DNA of 64,000 bases from Streptomyces sp. 11x1 (GTDB lineage Bacteria > Actinomycetota > Actinomycetes > Streptomycetales > Streptomycetaceae), in assembly GCF_032598905.1 (NCBI RefSeq), contig NZ_CP122458.1:6969001-7033000 (forward strand). Direction: 5' to 3'. How positions within the stretch are numbered: position 1 is the first letter of the stretch; each line of letters begins with the position of its first letter. The translations under genes and the position numbers were made by a program. The notes beneath the pieces are model-generated. The model did no database searches. It was not told the origin of the DNA and saw only the letters and a program-made list of their open reading frames with translations. Positions 52,412 through 62,991 of the stretch are shown here, piece by piece.

Positions 52412-54289
52412 GTGAGCGACACACAGACCCTGATCGAGAACCGTCCGCCCTCGGTGGCGGCCCTCTTCCTCGAGCGCGTGGCGGCCACGCCCGACGGCGA
52501 GGCCTACCGCTACCCGGTGCCACCGGCCTCCGGGGAGGGGCCCTCCGACTGGAAGTCGCTGAGCTGGGCGCAGTCGGCCGAACGGGTGTACGCCGTCGCG
52601 GCCGGGCTGATCGAGCTGGGCGTGCAGCCGGAGCAGCGCGTCGCCCTCGCCTCGTCGACCCGCATCGAGTGGATCCTCGCCGACCTCGGCATCATGTGCG
52701 CCGGCGCCGCCACCACGACCGTCTATCCGCAGACCAACGCCGAGGAGTCGGCGTACATCCTCGCGGACTCCGCCAGTCGGGTCCTCATCGCCGAGGACGC
52801 GGCTCAGCTCGCCAAGGCCCGGGAGAAGAAGGCCGAGCTGCCCGACCTGACGCATGTCGTCGTCATCGACACGGAGGGTGCGGACCTCTCGGAGGACTGG
52901 GTCCTCTCCCTGGCCGAGCTGGAGAAGCGCGGCACCGCGTACCTGGAGAAGAAGCCCGACCTGATCAAGGAGAAGGTCGGCGCGATCACCAAGGACCAGC
53001 TCGCCACGCTCATCTACACCTCCGGCACCACCGGGCGCCCCAAGGGTGTCCGGTTGCCGCACGACAACTGGTCGTACATGGCGAAGGCGATCGCCGCGAC
53101 CGGGCTGGTCAGCGCGGAGGATGTGCAGTACCTGTGGCTGCCGCTCGCGCACGTGTTCGGCAAGGTGCTCACCAGCGGTCAGATCGAGGTCGGGCACGTC
53201 ACCGCCGTGGACGGCCGGATCGACAAGATCATCGAGAACCTTCCGGTGGTGCGGCCGACCTACATGGCGGCCGTGCCCCGCATCTTCGAGAAGGTCTACA
53301 ACGGCGTCGTCGCCAAGGCCCGCGCGGGCGGCCCGGCCAAGTACAAGATCTTCCAGTGGGCGGCCGGGGTCTCCCGCGAGTACGCCAAGGCCAGCCAGGA
53401 CAACTTCCGCCGCACCGGCACCGCCTCGGTGCCGTTCGCGCTCGGCGCGAAGCACAAGATCGCCGACACGCTGGTGTACGCCAAGCTCCGCGAGGCGTTC
53501 GGCGGCCGGCTGCGGGCCTGTATCTCCGGTTCGGTCGCGCTCGCGCCCGACATCGGCTTCTTCTTCGCCGGCGCCGGCATCCACATCCTGGAGGGCTACG
53601 GCCTGACCGAGACCTCGGCGGCGTCCTTCGTGAACCCCGGCGAGGCCTACCGCACCGGCACGGTCGGCAAGCCGCTGCCCGGCTGCGAGGTGCGGATCGC
53701 GGACGACGGCGAGATCCTGCTGCGCGGCCCCGGTGTGATGGAGGGCTACCACGGGCTGCCGGAGAAGACGGCGGAGGTGCTGGAGGCCGACGGGTGGTTC
53801 CACACCGGTGACATCGGGGAGCTGTCGCCCGACGGCTACCTGCGGATCACCGACCGGAAGAAGGACCTTTTCAAGACGTCCGGCGGCAAGTACATCGCGC
53901 CGACCGAGATCGAGGGGCAGTTCAAGTCGCTGTGCCCCTTCACCTCCAACGTGATGGTGATCGGCGCGGACCGGAACTTCTGCACGGCCCTCATCGCCCT
54001 CGACGAGCCGTCCCTCCAGGGGTGGGCCGCGGAGAACGGGCTGGCCGGGAAGACGTACGAGGAGATCATCGCGGCGCCCGCCACGGTCGAGATGGTCGAC
54101 GGGTACGTCAAGCAGCTCAACGAGGGCTTGCAGCGGTGGCAGACGATCAAGAAGTTCCGGTTGCTGCCGCGGGACCTCGATGTGGAGCACGGTGAGCTCA
54201 CGCCGAGCCTGAAGCTGAAGCGGCCGGTGGTGGAGAAGGAGTACCTGCACCTGATCGAGGACATGTACGCCGGTGCGCGCGAGGCGTAG
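52412..54289 (+). CDS. Long-chain acyl-CoA synthetase (AMP-binding)
   Basis: This 625-residue enzyme activates fatty acids through an acyl-AMP. The GTG start follows GGAGGATGTC. Motifs: P-loop-like LIYTSGTTGRPKGV, the A5 motif EGYGLTETSAASF, A7 GWFHTGDIG, and DRKKDLFKTSGGKYIAP near the C-terminus. Size and motifs match FadD/FAA-type synthetases found after lepA in Streptomyces. Chain-length preference cannot be read. A dyad upstream suggests repression by a fatty-acid-responsive regulator. Confidence 0.92.
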   Translation: MSDTQTLIENRPPSVAALFLERVAATPDGEAYRYPVPPASGEGPSDWKSLSWAQSAERVYAVAAGLIELGVQPEQRVALASSTRIEWILADLGIMCAGAATTTVYPQTNAEESAYILADSASRVLIAEDAAQLAKAREKKAELPDLTHVVVIDTEGADLSEDWVLSLAELEKRGTAYLEKKPDLIKEKVGAITKDQLATLIYTSGTTGRPKGVRLPHDNWSYMAKAIAATGLVSAEDVQYLWLPLAHVFGKVLTSGQIEVGHVTAVDGRIDKIIENLPVVRPTYMAAVPRIFEKVYNGVVAKARAGGPAKYKIFQWAAGVSREYAKASQDNFRRTGTASVPFALGAKHKIADTLVYAKLREAFGGRLRACISGSVALAPDIGFFFAGAGIHILEGYGLTETSAASFVNPGEAYRTGTVGKPLPGCEVRIADDGEILLRGPGVMEGYHGLPEKTAEVLEADGWFHTGDIGELSPDGYLRITDRKKDLFKTSGGKYIAPTEIEGQFKSLCPFTSNVMVIGADRNFCTALIALDEPSLQGWAAENGLAGKTYEEIIAAPATVEMVDGYVKQLNEGLQRWQTIKKFRLLPRDLDVEHGELTPSLKLKRPVVEKEYLHLIEDMYAGAREA

Positions 54290-54350
54290 CGCTCCGCGTG
54301 AAAGCCGGGGAACTGCGGGCCGTCTTCAGCTGCGGGTTCGTCGCGGCTGG

Positions 54351-54372
54351 TCGCGCAGTTCCCCGCGCCCCT
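54351..54372. repeat. Dispersed intergenic repeat, copy 3
   Basis: CGCAGTTCCCCGCGCCCC begins at 54354, between the convergent acyl-CoA synthetase and response-regulator genes, and touches the stop of the latter. Confidence 0.7.
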
Positions 54373-54943
54373 AAAGGGCGCGGTTGGTCTCCATCAGGGT
54401 TCGAAGGTCGCGTATCTGTATGCGCAGCTCGGTCAAGTCCGGTGTGGGTGAGGCCAGTTGTTTTTCCAGCGCCGCCAAGCGGGTGTCGACCTGTTCCGTG
54501 TGCTCCCGTTGGACCGCCCGCAGGGTTTCCAGCTCCCGGGTCTTGCGGTGCAGGTCCAGGAAGACGCTGACCTTCGCCCGTAACACCCAGGGGTCGAAGG
54601 GTTTGGTGAGGTAGTCGGCGGCGCCGGTGGCGTAGCCGCGGAAGGCGTAGCCGGTGTCGGCGTCCGTGCCCGTGAGGAAGATGATCGGGACGTCCTTCGT
54701 CTGGTCGAGGCGCTTGATGTGGGCGGCGGTCTCGAAGCCGTCCATGCCGGGCATCCGGATGTCGAGGAGGACGACGGCGAACCGGTGCCGCAGGAGGGCC
54801 TTCATCGCCTCCTCGCCCGAACGGGCGCGGACGAGCGGCTCGTTGAGGGATGCCAGGACGGCCTCCAGGGCGAGCAGATTGTCCTCCATGTCGTCGACGA
54901 GGAGGATGCCCGCACTTTGGTCGGTCCGGTCCTGAGGGGTCAT
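54371..54943 (-). CDS. Response regulator with coiled-coil tail
   Basis: This 190-residue protein has a receiver domain at residues 11-130 with acidic pocket Asp17/Asp18, phosphoacceptor Asp61 (VLLDIRMPGMDG) and KPFDP. There is no DNA-binding domain, but a coiled coil at about 135-190 (RETRELETLRAVQREHTEQVD pattern). It overlaps the kinase gene in ATGA, so the kinase and its probable partner are made together. Output may be protein-protein contact. Confidence 0.88.
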   Translation of the reverse strand: MTPQDRTDQSAGILLVDDMEDNLLALEAVLASLNEPLVRARSGEEAMKALLRHRFAVVLLDIRMPGMDGFETAAHIKRLDQTKDVPIIFLTGTDADTGYAFRGYATGAADYLTKPFDPWVLRAKVSVFLDLHRKTRELETLRAVQREHTEQVDTRLAALEKQLASPTPDLTELRIQIRDLRTLMETNRAL

Positions 54944-57900
54944 GGGGAGGGTGCCTCGTTCTCTTCGGTGCGTTTCCCGGGGGACGGCTCGGCGCTCTGC
55001 GGACCCTGGGGGGTTTCCGGGTCGAGGACCGCGCAGACGACCGTGAGCAGCTGGTCGACGTCCACCGGCTTCGGTACGTAGTCGTTGGCGCCGCGGGCGA
55101 TGGACTTCTCGCGGTCGCCGGGCATCGCCTTGGCGGTGAGGGCGACGATGGGCAGACCCGCCCAGCGCGGGGTGCGGCGGATGGCGGAGATCGTCTCGTA
55201 GCCGTCCATCTCCGGCATCATGATGTCCATCAGGACGAGTTCGACGTCCGGGTTGCGCTCCAGGGTCTCGATGCCCTCGCGGCCGTTCTCCGCGTACAGG
55301 ACGGGCATGCCGACCCGGCCCAGGACATGGGTGAGCGCGAAGACGTTGCGGATGTCGTCGTCGACGATCAGCACCCGGCGGCCGGGCAGCACCTCGCCCG
55401 CGCGCCCCACCTTCCACGCCTCCAGCTTGGTGGGCGCCGGCCAGGAGTCGTCGCCGTCGTGCACCTCGTCGTCATGCGCGGCCGGGTACGGCTCCGTGGT
55501 CAGCTGCTCGGGGACGAGGCTGCCGTGCTCCTCGATCACCGGGCCCGTCACCCCGTGGCCCGGGCTGAAGACCGGGACGTACAGGGTGAAGGTCGAGCCC
55601 CTGCCGGGGACGCTCTCCGCGATGATGCGGCCGCCGAGCAGGCCGGCGATCTCGCGGCTGATGGACAGACCGAGGCCGGTGCCGCCGTACTTGCGGTTGG
55701 TGGTGCCGTCGGCCTGCTGGAACGCCTCGAAGATCACCGGGAGTTTCTCGGCCGCGATGCCGATGCCGGTGTCCGAGACGGCGAAGGCGATCACCTCGTC
55801 GTGGTCCTCGCGGGTGTAGCGGTGCTCCGGGTCCTTGACTCGGCTGACGGTCAGCTCGACCCGGCCGGACGCGGTGAACTTGATCGCGTTGGAGAGGAGG
55901 TTGCGCAGGATCTGCTGGAGGCGCTGCTCGTCCGAGTACATCTCGCGGGGGACGTCCTCGCCGACCGTCACCTCGAAGGCCAGGCCCCGGTCGAGGGTGA
56001 GCGGCCGGAACGTCGCGTGGACGTAGTCCAGGAGCTTGATCAGCGGCAGGCGCTTCGGGCGTACGTCCATCCGGCCCGCCTCGATCTTCGACAGGTCGAG
56101 GATGTCGTTGATCAGCTGGAGGAGGTCCGAGCCGGAGCGGTGGATCGTGGTGGCGAACTGGACCTCCTGGTCGGTGAGATGGCCGTCCGGGTTGTCGGAG
56201 AGCAGCCGCGCCAGGATCAGCAGGGAGTTCAGCGGGGTGCGCAGCTCATGGGACATGTTCGCCAGGAACTCCGACTTGTACTGCGAGGAGGTGGCCAACA
56301 GCGCTGCCTTCTCCTCCAGTTCGGCGTTGGATCGCTGCAACTCCGCCTGCTGCATCTGCAGTTCGTCCGAGCGCTCCTGGAGCTGCATGGCGAGGCGCTG
56401 GGACTCGCCGAGGAGGGACTCCGTACGGGAGTTGGCGATGATGGTGTTGATGGCGACACCGATGGTGTTCACGAACTGGTCGAAGAACGCCAGGTGGACA
56501 TCGGAGAAGCGGGAGAAGGACGCCAGCTCGATCACCCCGAGGAGCTTGTCCTCGAACAGGATCGGGATGATGACGACGCTGGACGGCGAGGCCTCACCGA
56601 GGCCGCTGTTGATCTTGATGTAGCCGGGTGGGGCCTCGTCCACCAGGATCCGCTTCTTCTCGCGGGCCGCCTGCGCGACCAGACCGTGCACCGGCAGACC
56701 ACCGGTCTCGACGGTCGCGCCCTGCGCCGCACCGTAGCCCGCGATGAAGGCCAGGCCCTTGGTGGGCGCCACCGGGAGCGGGGCCGCGCCGTCCTCGTCG
56801 GGGTCGGCCAGGTAGAACGCGCCGTACTGGGCGTTCACCAGCGGGGTCAGCTCGCGCAGGATCAGGTCGGCGACCTCCATCAGGTCGCGGTGGCCCTGCA
56901 TCAGGGCGGCGAGCCGGGCGAGGTTCGACTCCAGCCAGTCCTTCGCGCGGGTCGTCTCACGGAGGTTCGCCACCATCAGGTTGATGTTGTCCTTCAGCTC
57001 GGCGACCTCGCCGCGCGCCTCCACCGTGATGGAGCGGGACATGTCGCCCTGGGCCACGGCGGAGGCGACCTCGGCGATCGCGCGGACCTGCGTGGTCAGG
57101 TTCAGGGCGAGCTCGTTGACGTTCGTCGTCAGCCGCTTCCAGGTGCCGTAGACGCCCTCCACCCGTGCCTGGCCGCCGAGTTGACCCTCCGAGCCGACTT
57201 CGCGGGCGACCCGGGTGACCTCGGAGGAGAAGGAGGAGAGGGTGTCCACCATGGTGTTGATGGCGGTCTTCAGCTCAAGGATCTCGCCGCGCGCGTCCAC
57301 GTCGATCTTCTTGGAGAGGTCGCCGTTGGCGACGGCCGTGGTGACCTGGGCGATGTTGCGGACCTGCGAAGTCAGGTTGTCCGCCATGTAGTTGACGTTG
57401 TCCGTGAGGTCCCGCCAGACACCGGACACGCCCAGCACCTGGGCCCGGCCGCCGAGCGCGCCGTCGGTTCCGACCTCACGGGCCACCCTCGTCACCTCGT
57501 CGGCGAAGGCCCGCAGCTGCTCCACCATCGTGTTGACGGTGTCCTTCAGTTCCAGGATCTCGCCGCGCGCGTCGACGGTGATCTTCTTGGAGAGGTCGCC
57601 GTTGGCGACGGCCGTGGTGACCTGGGCGATGTTGCGGACCTGCGAAGTCAGGTTCAGCGCCATGAAGTTGACGTTGTCGGTGAGGTCCTTCCAGACGCCC
57701 GACACGCCCCGCACCTGCGCCTGACCGCCGAGGTTGCCCTCGGTGCCGACCTCGCGGGCGACGCGGGTGACCTCGTCGGCGAAGGCGGAGAGCTGGTCGA
57801 CCATCGTGTTGATCGTCGACTTCAGCTCCAGGATCTCGCCCTTGGCCTCGACGGTGATCTTCTTGCCGAGGTCGCCCTGCGCGACGGCCGTGGAGACGAG

Positions 57901-59112
57901 GGCGATGTTGCGGACCTGGGAGGTCAGGTTGTCCGCCATGAAGTTGACGTTGTCGGTGAGGTCCTTCCAGACGCCGGAGACGCCCCGGACCTGCGCGCGG
58001 CCGCCGAGGTTGCCCTCGGTGCCGACCTCGCGGGCGACGCGGGTGACCTCGTCGGCGAAGGCGGAGAGCTGGTCGACCATCGTGTTGATCGTCGACTTCA
58101 GCTCCAGGATCTCGCCCTGCGCGTCGACCGTGATCTTCTGGCTGAGGTCGCCGTTGGCGACGGCGGTCGTGACCTGGGCGATGTTGCGGACCTGGGAGGT
58201 CAGGTTCGACGCCATGAAGTTGACGTTGTCGGTGAGGTCCTTCCAGACGCCCGAGACGCCCCGGACCTGCGCGCGGCCGCCGAGCTGCCCCTCGGTGCCG
58301 ACCTCGCGGGCGACGCGGGTGACCTCGTCGGCGAAGGCGGACAGCTGATCGACCATCGTGTTCACGGTGAGCTTCAGTTCGAGCAACTCGCCGGTCGCCT
58401 CGACCGTCACCGTACGGGTGAGGTCGCCGCGCGCCACCGAGGTGGTCACCAGGGCGATGTCCCGCACCTGCGCGGTCAGTCGGGCGGCCATGGTGTTCAC
58501 CGCCTCGGTCACGTCCCGCCAACTCCCGGACAGACCACGGACCTTGGCCCGGCCGCCGAGTCGGCCCTCCGTGCCGACCTCGCGGGCCACCCGGGTCACC
58601 TCGCCGGTGAACAGGGACAGCTGGTCGACCATCTTGTTCACGGCGCGGCCCAACCGCCTCAGGTCACCCCGGAGTTGACGGTTGCCGTCATGCAGGTCGA
58701 CCCGCTGGGTGAGGTCGCCGCCGGCCACCGCGTCCAGGACCCGGGTGGCGTTGGCGGCGGGGGCGACCAGGGCGTCGAGCGTCTGGTTCACGTCGTCGAC
58801 GCGGGTCGCCCAGGCGCCCTGGCCCGGGCTGGCCGACAGTCGCTCGTCGAGGCGGCCGTGCCGGACCAACTCCCGCCGTACACGCTGCACTTCGGTGCTG
58901 AAGTGGGTGCTGCGGTCGATGATCTGGTTGAAGAGGGCGCACAGCTCCGCCACCGGGGTGGGGCCCGCCTCCGGGACTTTCGTGAAGCTGCCGTCGCGGG
59001 CGGCGGTCATGGCCGCGGTCAGCGCGCGGAGATCGGATGCCCGGATCAGAACGTCCGTTTGGCTGTCTTTTTGACCGTCTCGGAGCACCCGCGTAGCACT
59101 GTTCTCACTCAT
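54940..59112 (-). CDS. Multi-HAMP hybrid histidine kinase
   Basis: This 1390-residue protein has a short N-terminal region and then a series of HAMP-type repeats of about 92 residues (units with [20 protein letters not shown] and [13 protein letters not shown]) up to about residue 740. A GAF domain (about 770-930) and a coiled coil follow. The kinase core has H-box [12 protein letters not shown] (His955) and G-box [13 protein letters not shown]. The C-terminal receiver has [15 protein letters not shown] (Asp1296). No membrane segment is evident, so it is likely cytoplasmic. The architecture resembles the osmotic-stress kinase OsaA family, but the genome position differs. The ligand is unknown. 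It is divergent from the PP2C gene. Confidence 0.92.
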   Translation of the reverse strand: MSENSATRVLRDGQKDSQTDVLIRASDLRALTAAMTAARDGSFTKVPEAGPTPVAELCALFNQIIDRSTHFSTEVQRVRRELVRHGRLDERLSASPGQGAWATRVDDVNQTLDALVAPAANATRVLDAVAGGDLTQRVDLHDGNRQLRGDLRRLGRAVNKMVDQLSLFTGEVTRVAREVGTEGRLGGRAKVRGLSGSWRDVTEAVNTMAARLTAQVRDIALVTTSVARGDLTRTVTVEATGELLELKLTVNTMVDQLSAFADEVTRVAREVGTEGQLGGRAQVRGVSGVWKDLTDNVNFMASNLTSQVRNIAQVTTAVANGDLSQKITVDAQGEILELKSTINTMVDQLSAFADEVTRVAREVGTEGNLGGRAQVRGVSGVWKDLTDNVNFMADNLTSQVRNIALVSTAVAQGDLGKKITVEAKGEILELKSTINTMVDQLSAFADEVTRVAREVGTEGNLGGQAQVRGVSGVWKDLTDNVNFMALNLTSQVRNIAQVTTAVANGDLSKKITVDARGEILELKDTVNTMVEQLRAFADEVTRVAREVGTDGALGGRAQVLGVSGVWRDLTDNVNYMADNLTSQVRNIAQVTTAVANGDLSKKIDVDARGEILELKTAINTMVDTLSSFSSEVTRVAREVGSEGQLGGQARVEGVYGTWKRLTTNVNELALNLTTQVRAIAEVASAVAQGDMSRSITVEARGEVAELKDNINLMVANLRETTRAKDWLESNLARLAALMQGHRDLMEVADLILRELTPLVNAQYGAFYLADPDEDGAAPLPVAPTKGLAFIAGYGAAQGATVETGGLPVHGLVAQAAREKKRILVDEAPPGYIKINSGLGEASPSSVVIIPILFEDKLLGVIELASFSRFSDVHLAFFDQFVNTIGVAINTIIANSRTESLLGESQRLAMQLQERSDELQMQQAELQRSNAELEEKAALLATSSQYKSEFLANMSHELRTPLNSLLILARLLSDNPDGHLTDQEVQFATTIHRSGSDLLQLINDILDLSKIEAGRMDVRPKRLPLIKLLDYVHATFRPLTLDRGLAFEVTVGEDVPREMYSDEQRLQQILRNLLSNAIKFTASGRVELTVSRVKDPEHRYTREDHDEVIAFAVSDTGIGIAAEKLPVIFEAFQQADGTTNRKYGGTGLGLSISREIAGLLGGRIIAESVPGRGSTFTLYVPVFSPGHGVTGPVIEEHGSLVPEQLTTEPYPAAHDDEVHDGDDSWPAPTKLEAWKVGRAGEVLPGRRVLIVDDDIRNVFALTHVLGRVGMPVLYAENGREGIETLERNPDVELVLMDIMMPEMDGYETISAIRRTPRWAGLPIVALTAKAMPGDREKSIARGANDYVPKPVDVDQLLTVVCAVLDPETPQGPQSAEPSPGKRTEENEAPSP

Positions 59113-59216
59113 GGTGGCCCACTTCGGTAACTCGGCGCTTATGGGCGTGGTCAGTCTGTCACTCTGTCCGTGCCGTCTGAGGCCTATTCGTCCGAACTTT
59201 CTCCGGGAGCCGCTCA

Positions 59217-61616
59217 GTGGGGGCCATTCCGACGCAACGGGAGACCGCGTCCTGCGCGCCCGATGCGCCCGCGCGCGTCGGGGCGGAGGCGCTGTCTGCC
59301 GCGCCCGCGTACGCGGGCGCGGACCGGCGCGCGGTGGTGCATGTGTCTCTGCCCGGCGGACCGCTCGCGCCGGGAGCCGCCCGGCGCTTCGTCGGCAGCG
59401 CGCTCGCGGAGTGGGCCGAGCTCGACCTGCCGGGCACCGCGGCCCTCTCCGCCCGCCTCGTCGAGGACGCCCTCGTCGTGGTCAGCGAGCTGGTCACCAA
59501 CGCGGTCGTCCACGCGGGCACGGATGTCGAGCTGCTCTGCCGTCTGGGGCGCGACGACCCGGCCTCCGCCGGGTGGCTGCTCGTCGAGGTCTCGGACCAC
59601 CATCCCTCCCGGGCGGTACGGGACGAGGGCGCCGAACGCCCCTACCTCGTCGAACGGCCTTACGGGGCCGCCGAGTACGGACGCGGCCTGCGGCTCGTCG
59701 CGGCGCTCTCCGAAGCCTGGGGGATCACCTACCGGACCGCCATGAAGACCGTCTGGGCCCGGCTGTCGGTCGACGGGGCGATGGCGGTGGAGGACGCGTA
59801 CGGGGCGTACAGCGGTGACGTGTCCGGGGTGGGGGCCGAGGCCGCGCGGGCGTACGCCGGCGACGAGGAAGTGCGGGGGCTCGACGATGCGCCAGCGTAC
59901 GCCGGTGTGGAGGACGCGGGGGAGTCCGGCGGTGCGCGGGCGTACGCAGGTCGCGTCGGAGACGGCGCAGACGGCGCCGAGGGCGCCCGTGAGCAGGGCC
60001 CGGACCCGCTCGATCTGGTCGCGCCCGAGCCCCGGCAACATGGGGAGCGCGACCGGGAGTGGTTGAACCGGGGCGCTCTCTCCTTCCTGGCCGAGGCGTC
60101 CGACCTGCTCGCCGGGCAACTCGACGAGGATCTGGTCGCCGCGCTCGCCGGGCAGCTGCTGGTGCCGAGGCTGGCCGACTGGTGCGCGGTGTGGCTGGAG
60201 GACGAGGGGCTGGGCTGGCGCGGCGGCGACGGTTCGCCGGGCCCCGCGCCCCGGCTCGCCCGCGTCTGGCACGGCAGCGAGAACCGCATCGAGGAACTGC
60301 GCCGGGCCCTGGAGAGGAACCCACCGAGACTGCCCGATTCCGTGCGGTCGAGGGCGGTCCCCGTCCCGTGGCCGGAACCGGATGAGGAGGACCGGCCGGT
60401 GAGGGCGAGTGCGGGCGGGCCGGTGCAGGAGCCTGACGGCGGGTCGGAGCGAGAACTTGCCGGCGGGCCCTTGCGGGAGCGTGACGGCGGACCCCTGCGG
60501 GAGCGTGCCGGCGGGTTCGAGCGCGGGCAGGGCGGCGGTCCCGTGCGGGAGCGTGACGATGGGCCCGCGCGGGACCCCGAAGGTGGGGCCGTGCGGGACT
60601 GTGAAGGTGGGCCCGCGCGGGACCCTGAAGGCGGGCCCGCGCAGGCGTGTGAAGGTGGGGCCGCGCTTGCCTATCGGCTGATCGCCGGGGGGCGGCCGCT
60701 CGGGACGCTCGTCATCGGGCGGGCCGGGCTGCTCCGGTTCCCGGACGAGGTGACCGGGCTGGTCGAGGACCTCAGCCGACGCATCGCGCTGTCCATCGGC
60801 GCGGCACGCCAGTACGCACGCCAGGTGACCATCAGCCGGGTGCTCCAGCGCGGCCTGCTGCCGGGCGCGGTCGCCGAGATCCCCGGGGTGTCGAGCGCTC
60901 TGGTGTACGAGCCGTGCGACAAGGGCGGACCCAGCGGCGACTTCTACGACCTGTTCCCCGCCGGCCGGGGCCGCTGGTGCTTCGCGATCGGCGACGTCCA
61001 GGGCAAGGGCCCCGAGGCCGCCGTGGTCATCGGTCTCGCCCGGCCCTGGCTGCGGCTGCTCGCCCGCGAGGGCTACGGCGTGGCCGACGTGCTCGACCGC
61101 CTCAACCAGCTTCTCCTCGACGACGCCACCGAGGCCGCCGACGCCGCCGCCCGCGCCCTGGTCACCGCCGGCGACCCCGGCCTCGTCGACCCCGACGCCT
61201 CCCAGACCCGCTTCCTCTCCCTCCTCTACGGCGAGCTCGTCCCCGTCCCCGGCGGCGTCCGCTGCACCCTCGCCTCCGCCGGGCACCCGCTGCCCCTGCT
61301 CCTCGGCCCCGACGGCGACGTCCGGACCGTGGCCGAGCCGCAGACGCTGCTGGGCGTGATCGAGGACACCGAGTACGTCTCCGAGACGTTCGAGCTGCGC
61401 TGCGGCGACACGCTGCTCTGCGTGACCGACGGGGTCACCGAGCGCCGCAGCGGCCCGCGCATGTTCGACGACGGGGACGGCCTCGCCGCCGCGCTCTCCG
61501 ACTGCGCGGGCCTCGACGCCCAGCTGGTCGCCGAACGCATCCGCCGCCTCGTGCACGAGTTCGGGGAACGGCCACCGGACGACGACCTTGCACTGCTGGT
61601 GCTGCGGGCGGAGTGA
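59217..61616 (+). CDS. SpoIIE-type PP2C phosphatase with anti-sigma-like ATPase domain
   Basis: This 799-residue protein has an N-terminal HATPase of the RsbW type (residues 45-190: LVEDALVVVSELVTNAVVHAG and EYGRGLRLV). A GAF-like segment at about 290-360 is interrupted by a low-complexity insert at 397-482. The PP2C core at about 555-795 has GGPSGDFYD, FAIGDVQGKGPEAAVVIG and DGVTERR. Such proteins adjust alternative sigma factors through anti-anti-sigma factors. It is divergent from the hybrid kinase with a 104-base shared promoter region, suggesting common stress control. Confidence 0.88.
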   Translation: MGAIPTQRETASCAPDAPARVGAEALSAAPAYAGADRRAVVHVSLPGGPLAPGAARRFVGSALAEWAELDLPGTAALSARLVEDALVVVSELVTNAVVHAGTDVELLCRLGRDDPASAGWLLVEVSDHHPSRAVRDEGAERPYLVERPYGAAEYGRGLRLVAALSEAWGITYRTAMKTVWARLSVDGAMAVEDAYGAYSGDVSGVGAEAARAYAGDEEVRGLDDAPAYAGVEDAGESGGARAYAGRVGDGADGAEGAREQGPDPLDLVAPEPRQHGERDREWLNRGALSFLAEASDLLAGQLDEDLVAALAGQLLVPRLADWCAVWLEDEGLGWRGGDGSPGPAPRLARVWHGSENRIEELRRALERNPPRLPDSVRSRAVPVPWPEPDEEDRPVRASAGGPVQEPDGGSERELAGGPLRERDGGPLRERAGGFERGQGGGPVRERDDGPARDPEGGAVRDCEGGPARDPEGGPAQACEGGAALAYRLIAGGRPLGTLVIGRAGLLRFPDEVTGLVEDLSRRIALSIGAARQYARQVTISRVLQRGLLPGAVAEIPGVSSALVYEPCDKGGPSGDFYDLFPAGRGRWCFAIGDVQGKGPEAAVVIGLARPWLRLLAREGYGVADVLDRLNQLLLDDATEAADAAARALVTAGDPGLVDPDASQTRFLSLLYGELVPVPGGVRCTLASAGHPLPLLLGPDGDVRTVAEPQTLLGVIEDTEYVSETFELRCGDTLLCVTDGVTERRSGPRMFDDGDGLAAALSDCAGLDAQLVAERIRRLVHEFGERPPDDDLALLVLRAE

Positions 61617-61674
61617 CGACCGCCGCAGCCGGCGACGGGAACCGTCGGCCGGGCCGTGCTGGACAATGGAGGAC

Positions 61675-62907
61675 ATGCCTTCCGCACTCCCCGACGGTGA
61701 GCCCGTCCCCGACGACGGGGCGCTGCCCGCGCACGCCCTGGCCGACGCGGCCGAGCGGCCCCTCGGGTTCTATCTCCACGTCCCGTACTGCGCCACACGC
61801 TGCGGCTACTGCGACTTCAACACCTACACCGCCACCGAGCTGCGCGGCACCGGCGGCGTCCTCGCCTCCCGCGACAACTACGCGGACACGGTCGTCGACG
61901 AGATCTGCCTCGCCCGCAAGGTCCTCGGCGACGATCCGCGCCCCGTCCGGACGGTCTTCGTCGGCGGCGGCACGCCCACGCTGCTGGCCGCCGACGACCT
62001 CGTACGGATGCTGGGGGCGATCCGGGAGGAGTTCGGGCTCGCGGACGACGCGGAGGTGACGACCGAGGCGAACCCGGAGTCGGTCGACCCCGCGTATCTG
62101 GAGACGCTGCGCGCGGGCGGCTTCAACCGGCTCTCCTTCGGGATGCAGAGCGCGCGGCAGCATGTGCTGAAGATCCTCGACCGTACGCACACACCGGGGC
62201 GCCCGGAGGCGTGCGTGGCGGAGGCGCGCGCCGCCGGCTTCGACCACGTCAACCTCGACCTGATCTACGGCACACCCGGCGAGTCCGACGACGACTGGCG
62301 GGCCTCCCTGGACGCGGCGCTCGGTGCCGGGCCGGACCACATCTCGGCATACGCGCTGATCGTGGAGGAGGGCACGCAGCTCGCGCGGCGCATCCGCCGG
62401 GGCGAGGTCCCGATGACGGACGACGATGTCCACGCCGACCGGTATCTGATCGCTGAGGAGATGCTCTCGGCCGCCGGGTTCGACTGGTACGAGGTCTCCA
62501 ACTGGGCCACGTCCGAGGCCGGGCGGTGTCTGCACAACGAGCTGTACTGGCGCGGCGCCGACTGGTGGGGCGCGGGGCCCGGCGCCCACAGCCATGTCGG
62601 CGGCGTCCGCTGGTGGAACGTCAAGCACCCCGGCGCGTACGCGGGCGCGCTGGCGGCCGGGCGCTCCCCTGGCGCCGGGCGTGAGCTGCTGTCGGCCGAG
62701 GACCGCCGGGTCGAACGCATCCTGCTGGAGCTGCGGCTCCGGGAGGGCTGCCCGCTGTCCCTGCTCCGGGAGGAAGGGCTTGCCGCGGCGGGTCGGGCAC
62801 TCGCCGACGGCTTGCTGGAGGCGGGGCCGTACGAGGAGGGGCGCGCGGTGCTCACGCTGCGGGGGCGGTTGCTGGCGGACGCGGTGGTGCGGGACTTGGT
62901 GGACTGA
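61675..62907 (+). CDS. hemW: Radical SAM HemW-like haem chaperone
   Basis: This 410-residue protein has the radical SAM cluster motif CATRCGYC (Cys39, Cys43, Cys46) after YLHVPY. The HemW segments GGGTPTLL, TTEANPESVD, RLSFGMQS, DLIYGTPGE and HISAYALIVEEGTQLARR are present. HemW is related to HemN but acts in haem handling rather than coproporphyrinogen oxidation. The start ATG follows TGGAGGAC. The location upstream of a DUF3097 gene is common in Streptomyces. Confidence 0.93.
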   Translation: MPSALPDGEPVPDDGALPAHALADAAERPLGFYLHVPYCATRCGYCDFNTYTATELRGTGGVLASRDNYADTVVDEICLARKVLGDDPRPVRTVFVGGGTPTLLAADDLVRMLGAIREEFGLADDAEVTTEANPESVDPAYLETLRAGGFNRLSFGMQSARQHVLKILDRTHTPGRPEACVAEARAAGFDHVNLDLIYGTPGESDDDWRASLDAALGAGPDHISAYALIVEEGTQLARRIRRGEVPMTDDDVHADRYLIAEEMLSAAGFDWYEVSNWATSEAGRCLHNELYWRGADWWGAGPGAHSHVGGVRWWNVKHPGAYAGALAAGRSPGAGRELLSAEDRRVERILLELRLREGCPLSLLREEGLAAAGRALADGLLEAGPYEEGRAVLTLRGRLLADAVVRDLVD

Positions 62908-62991
62908 TCACTCGGGTGGGTGAATCGGTGCGGAACGGGGGTTCGGTACCTAACCTGATTCGTAGGCTGCCGCCGACAGCACGCGGCGGAT

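Noticed and set aside
57180..58620. Regularly spaced repeats resembling an array (CRISPR-like at first sight)
   Set aside because: The period is about 276 bases and codes for HAMP units in frame; there are no short palindromic repeats with unique spacers.
54850..59130. A rightward open frame of 1426 codons over the hybrid kinase
   Set aside because: It is the antisense shadow of a kinase with clear catalytic motifs; the apparent repeats only mirror the HAMP units.
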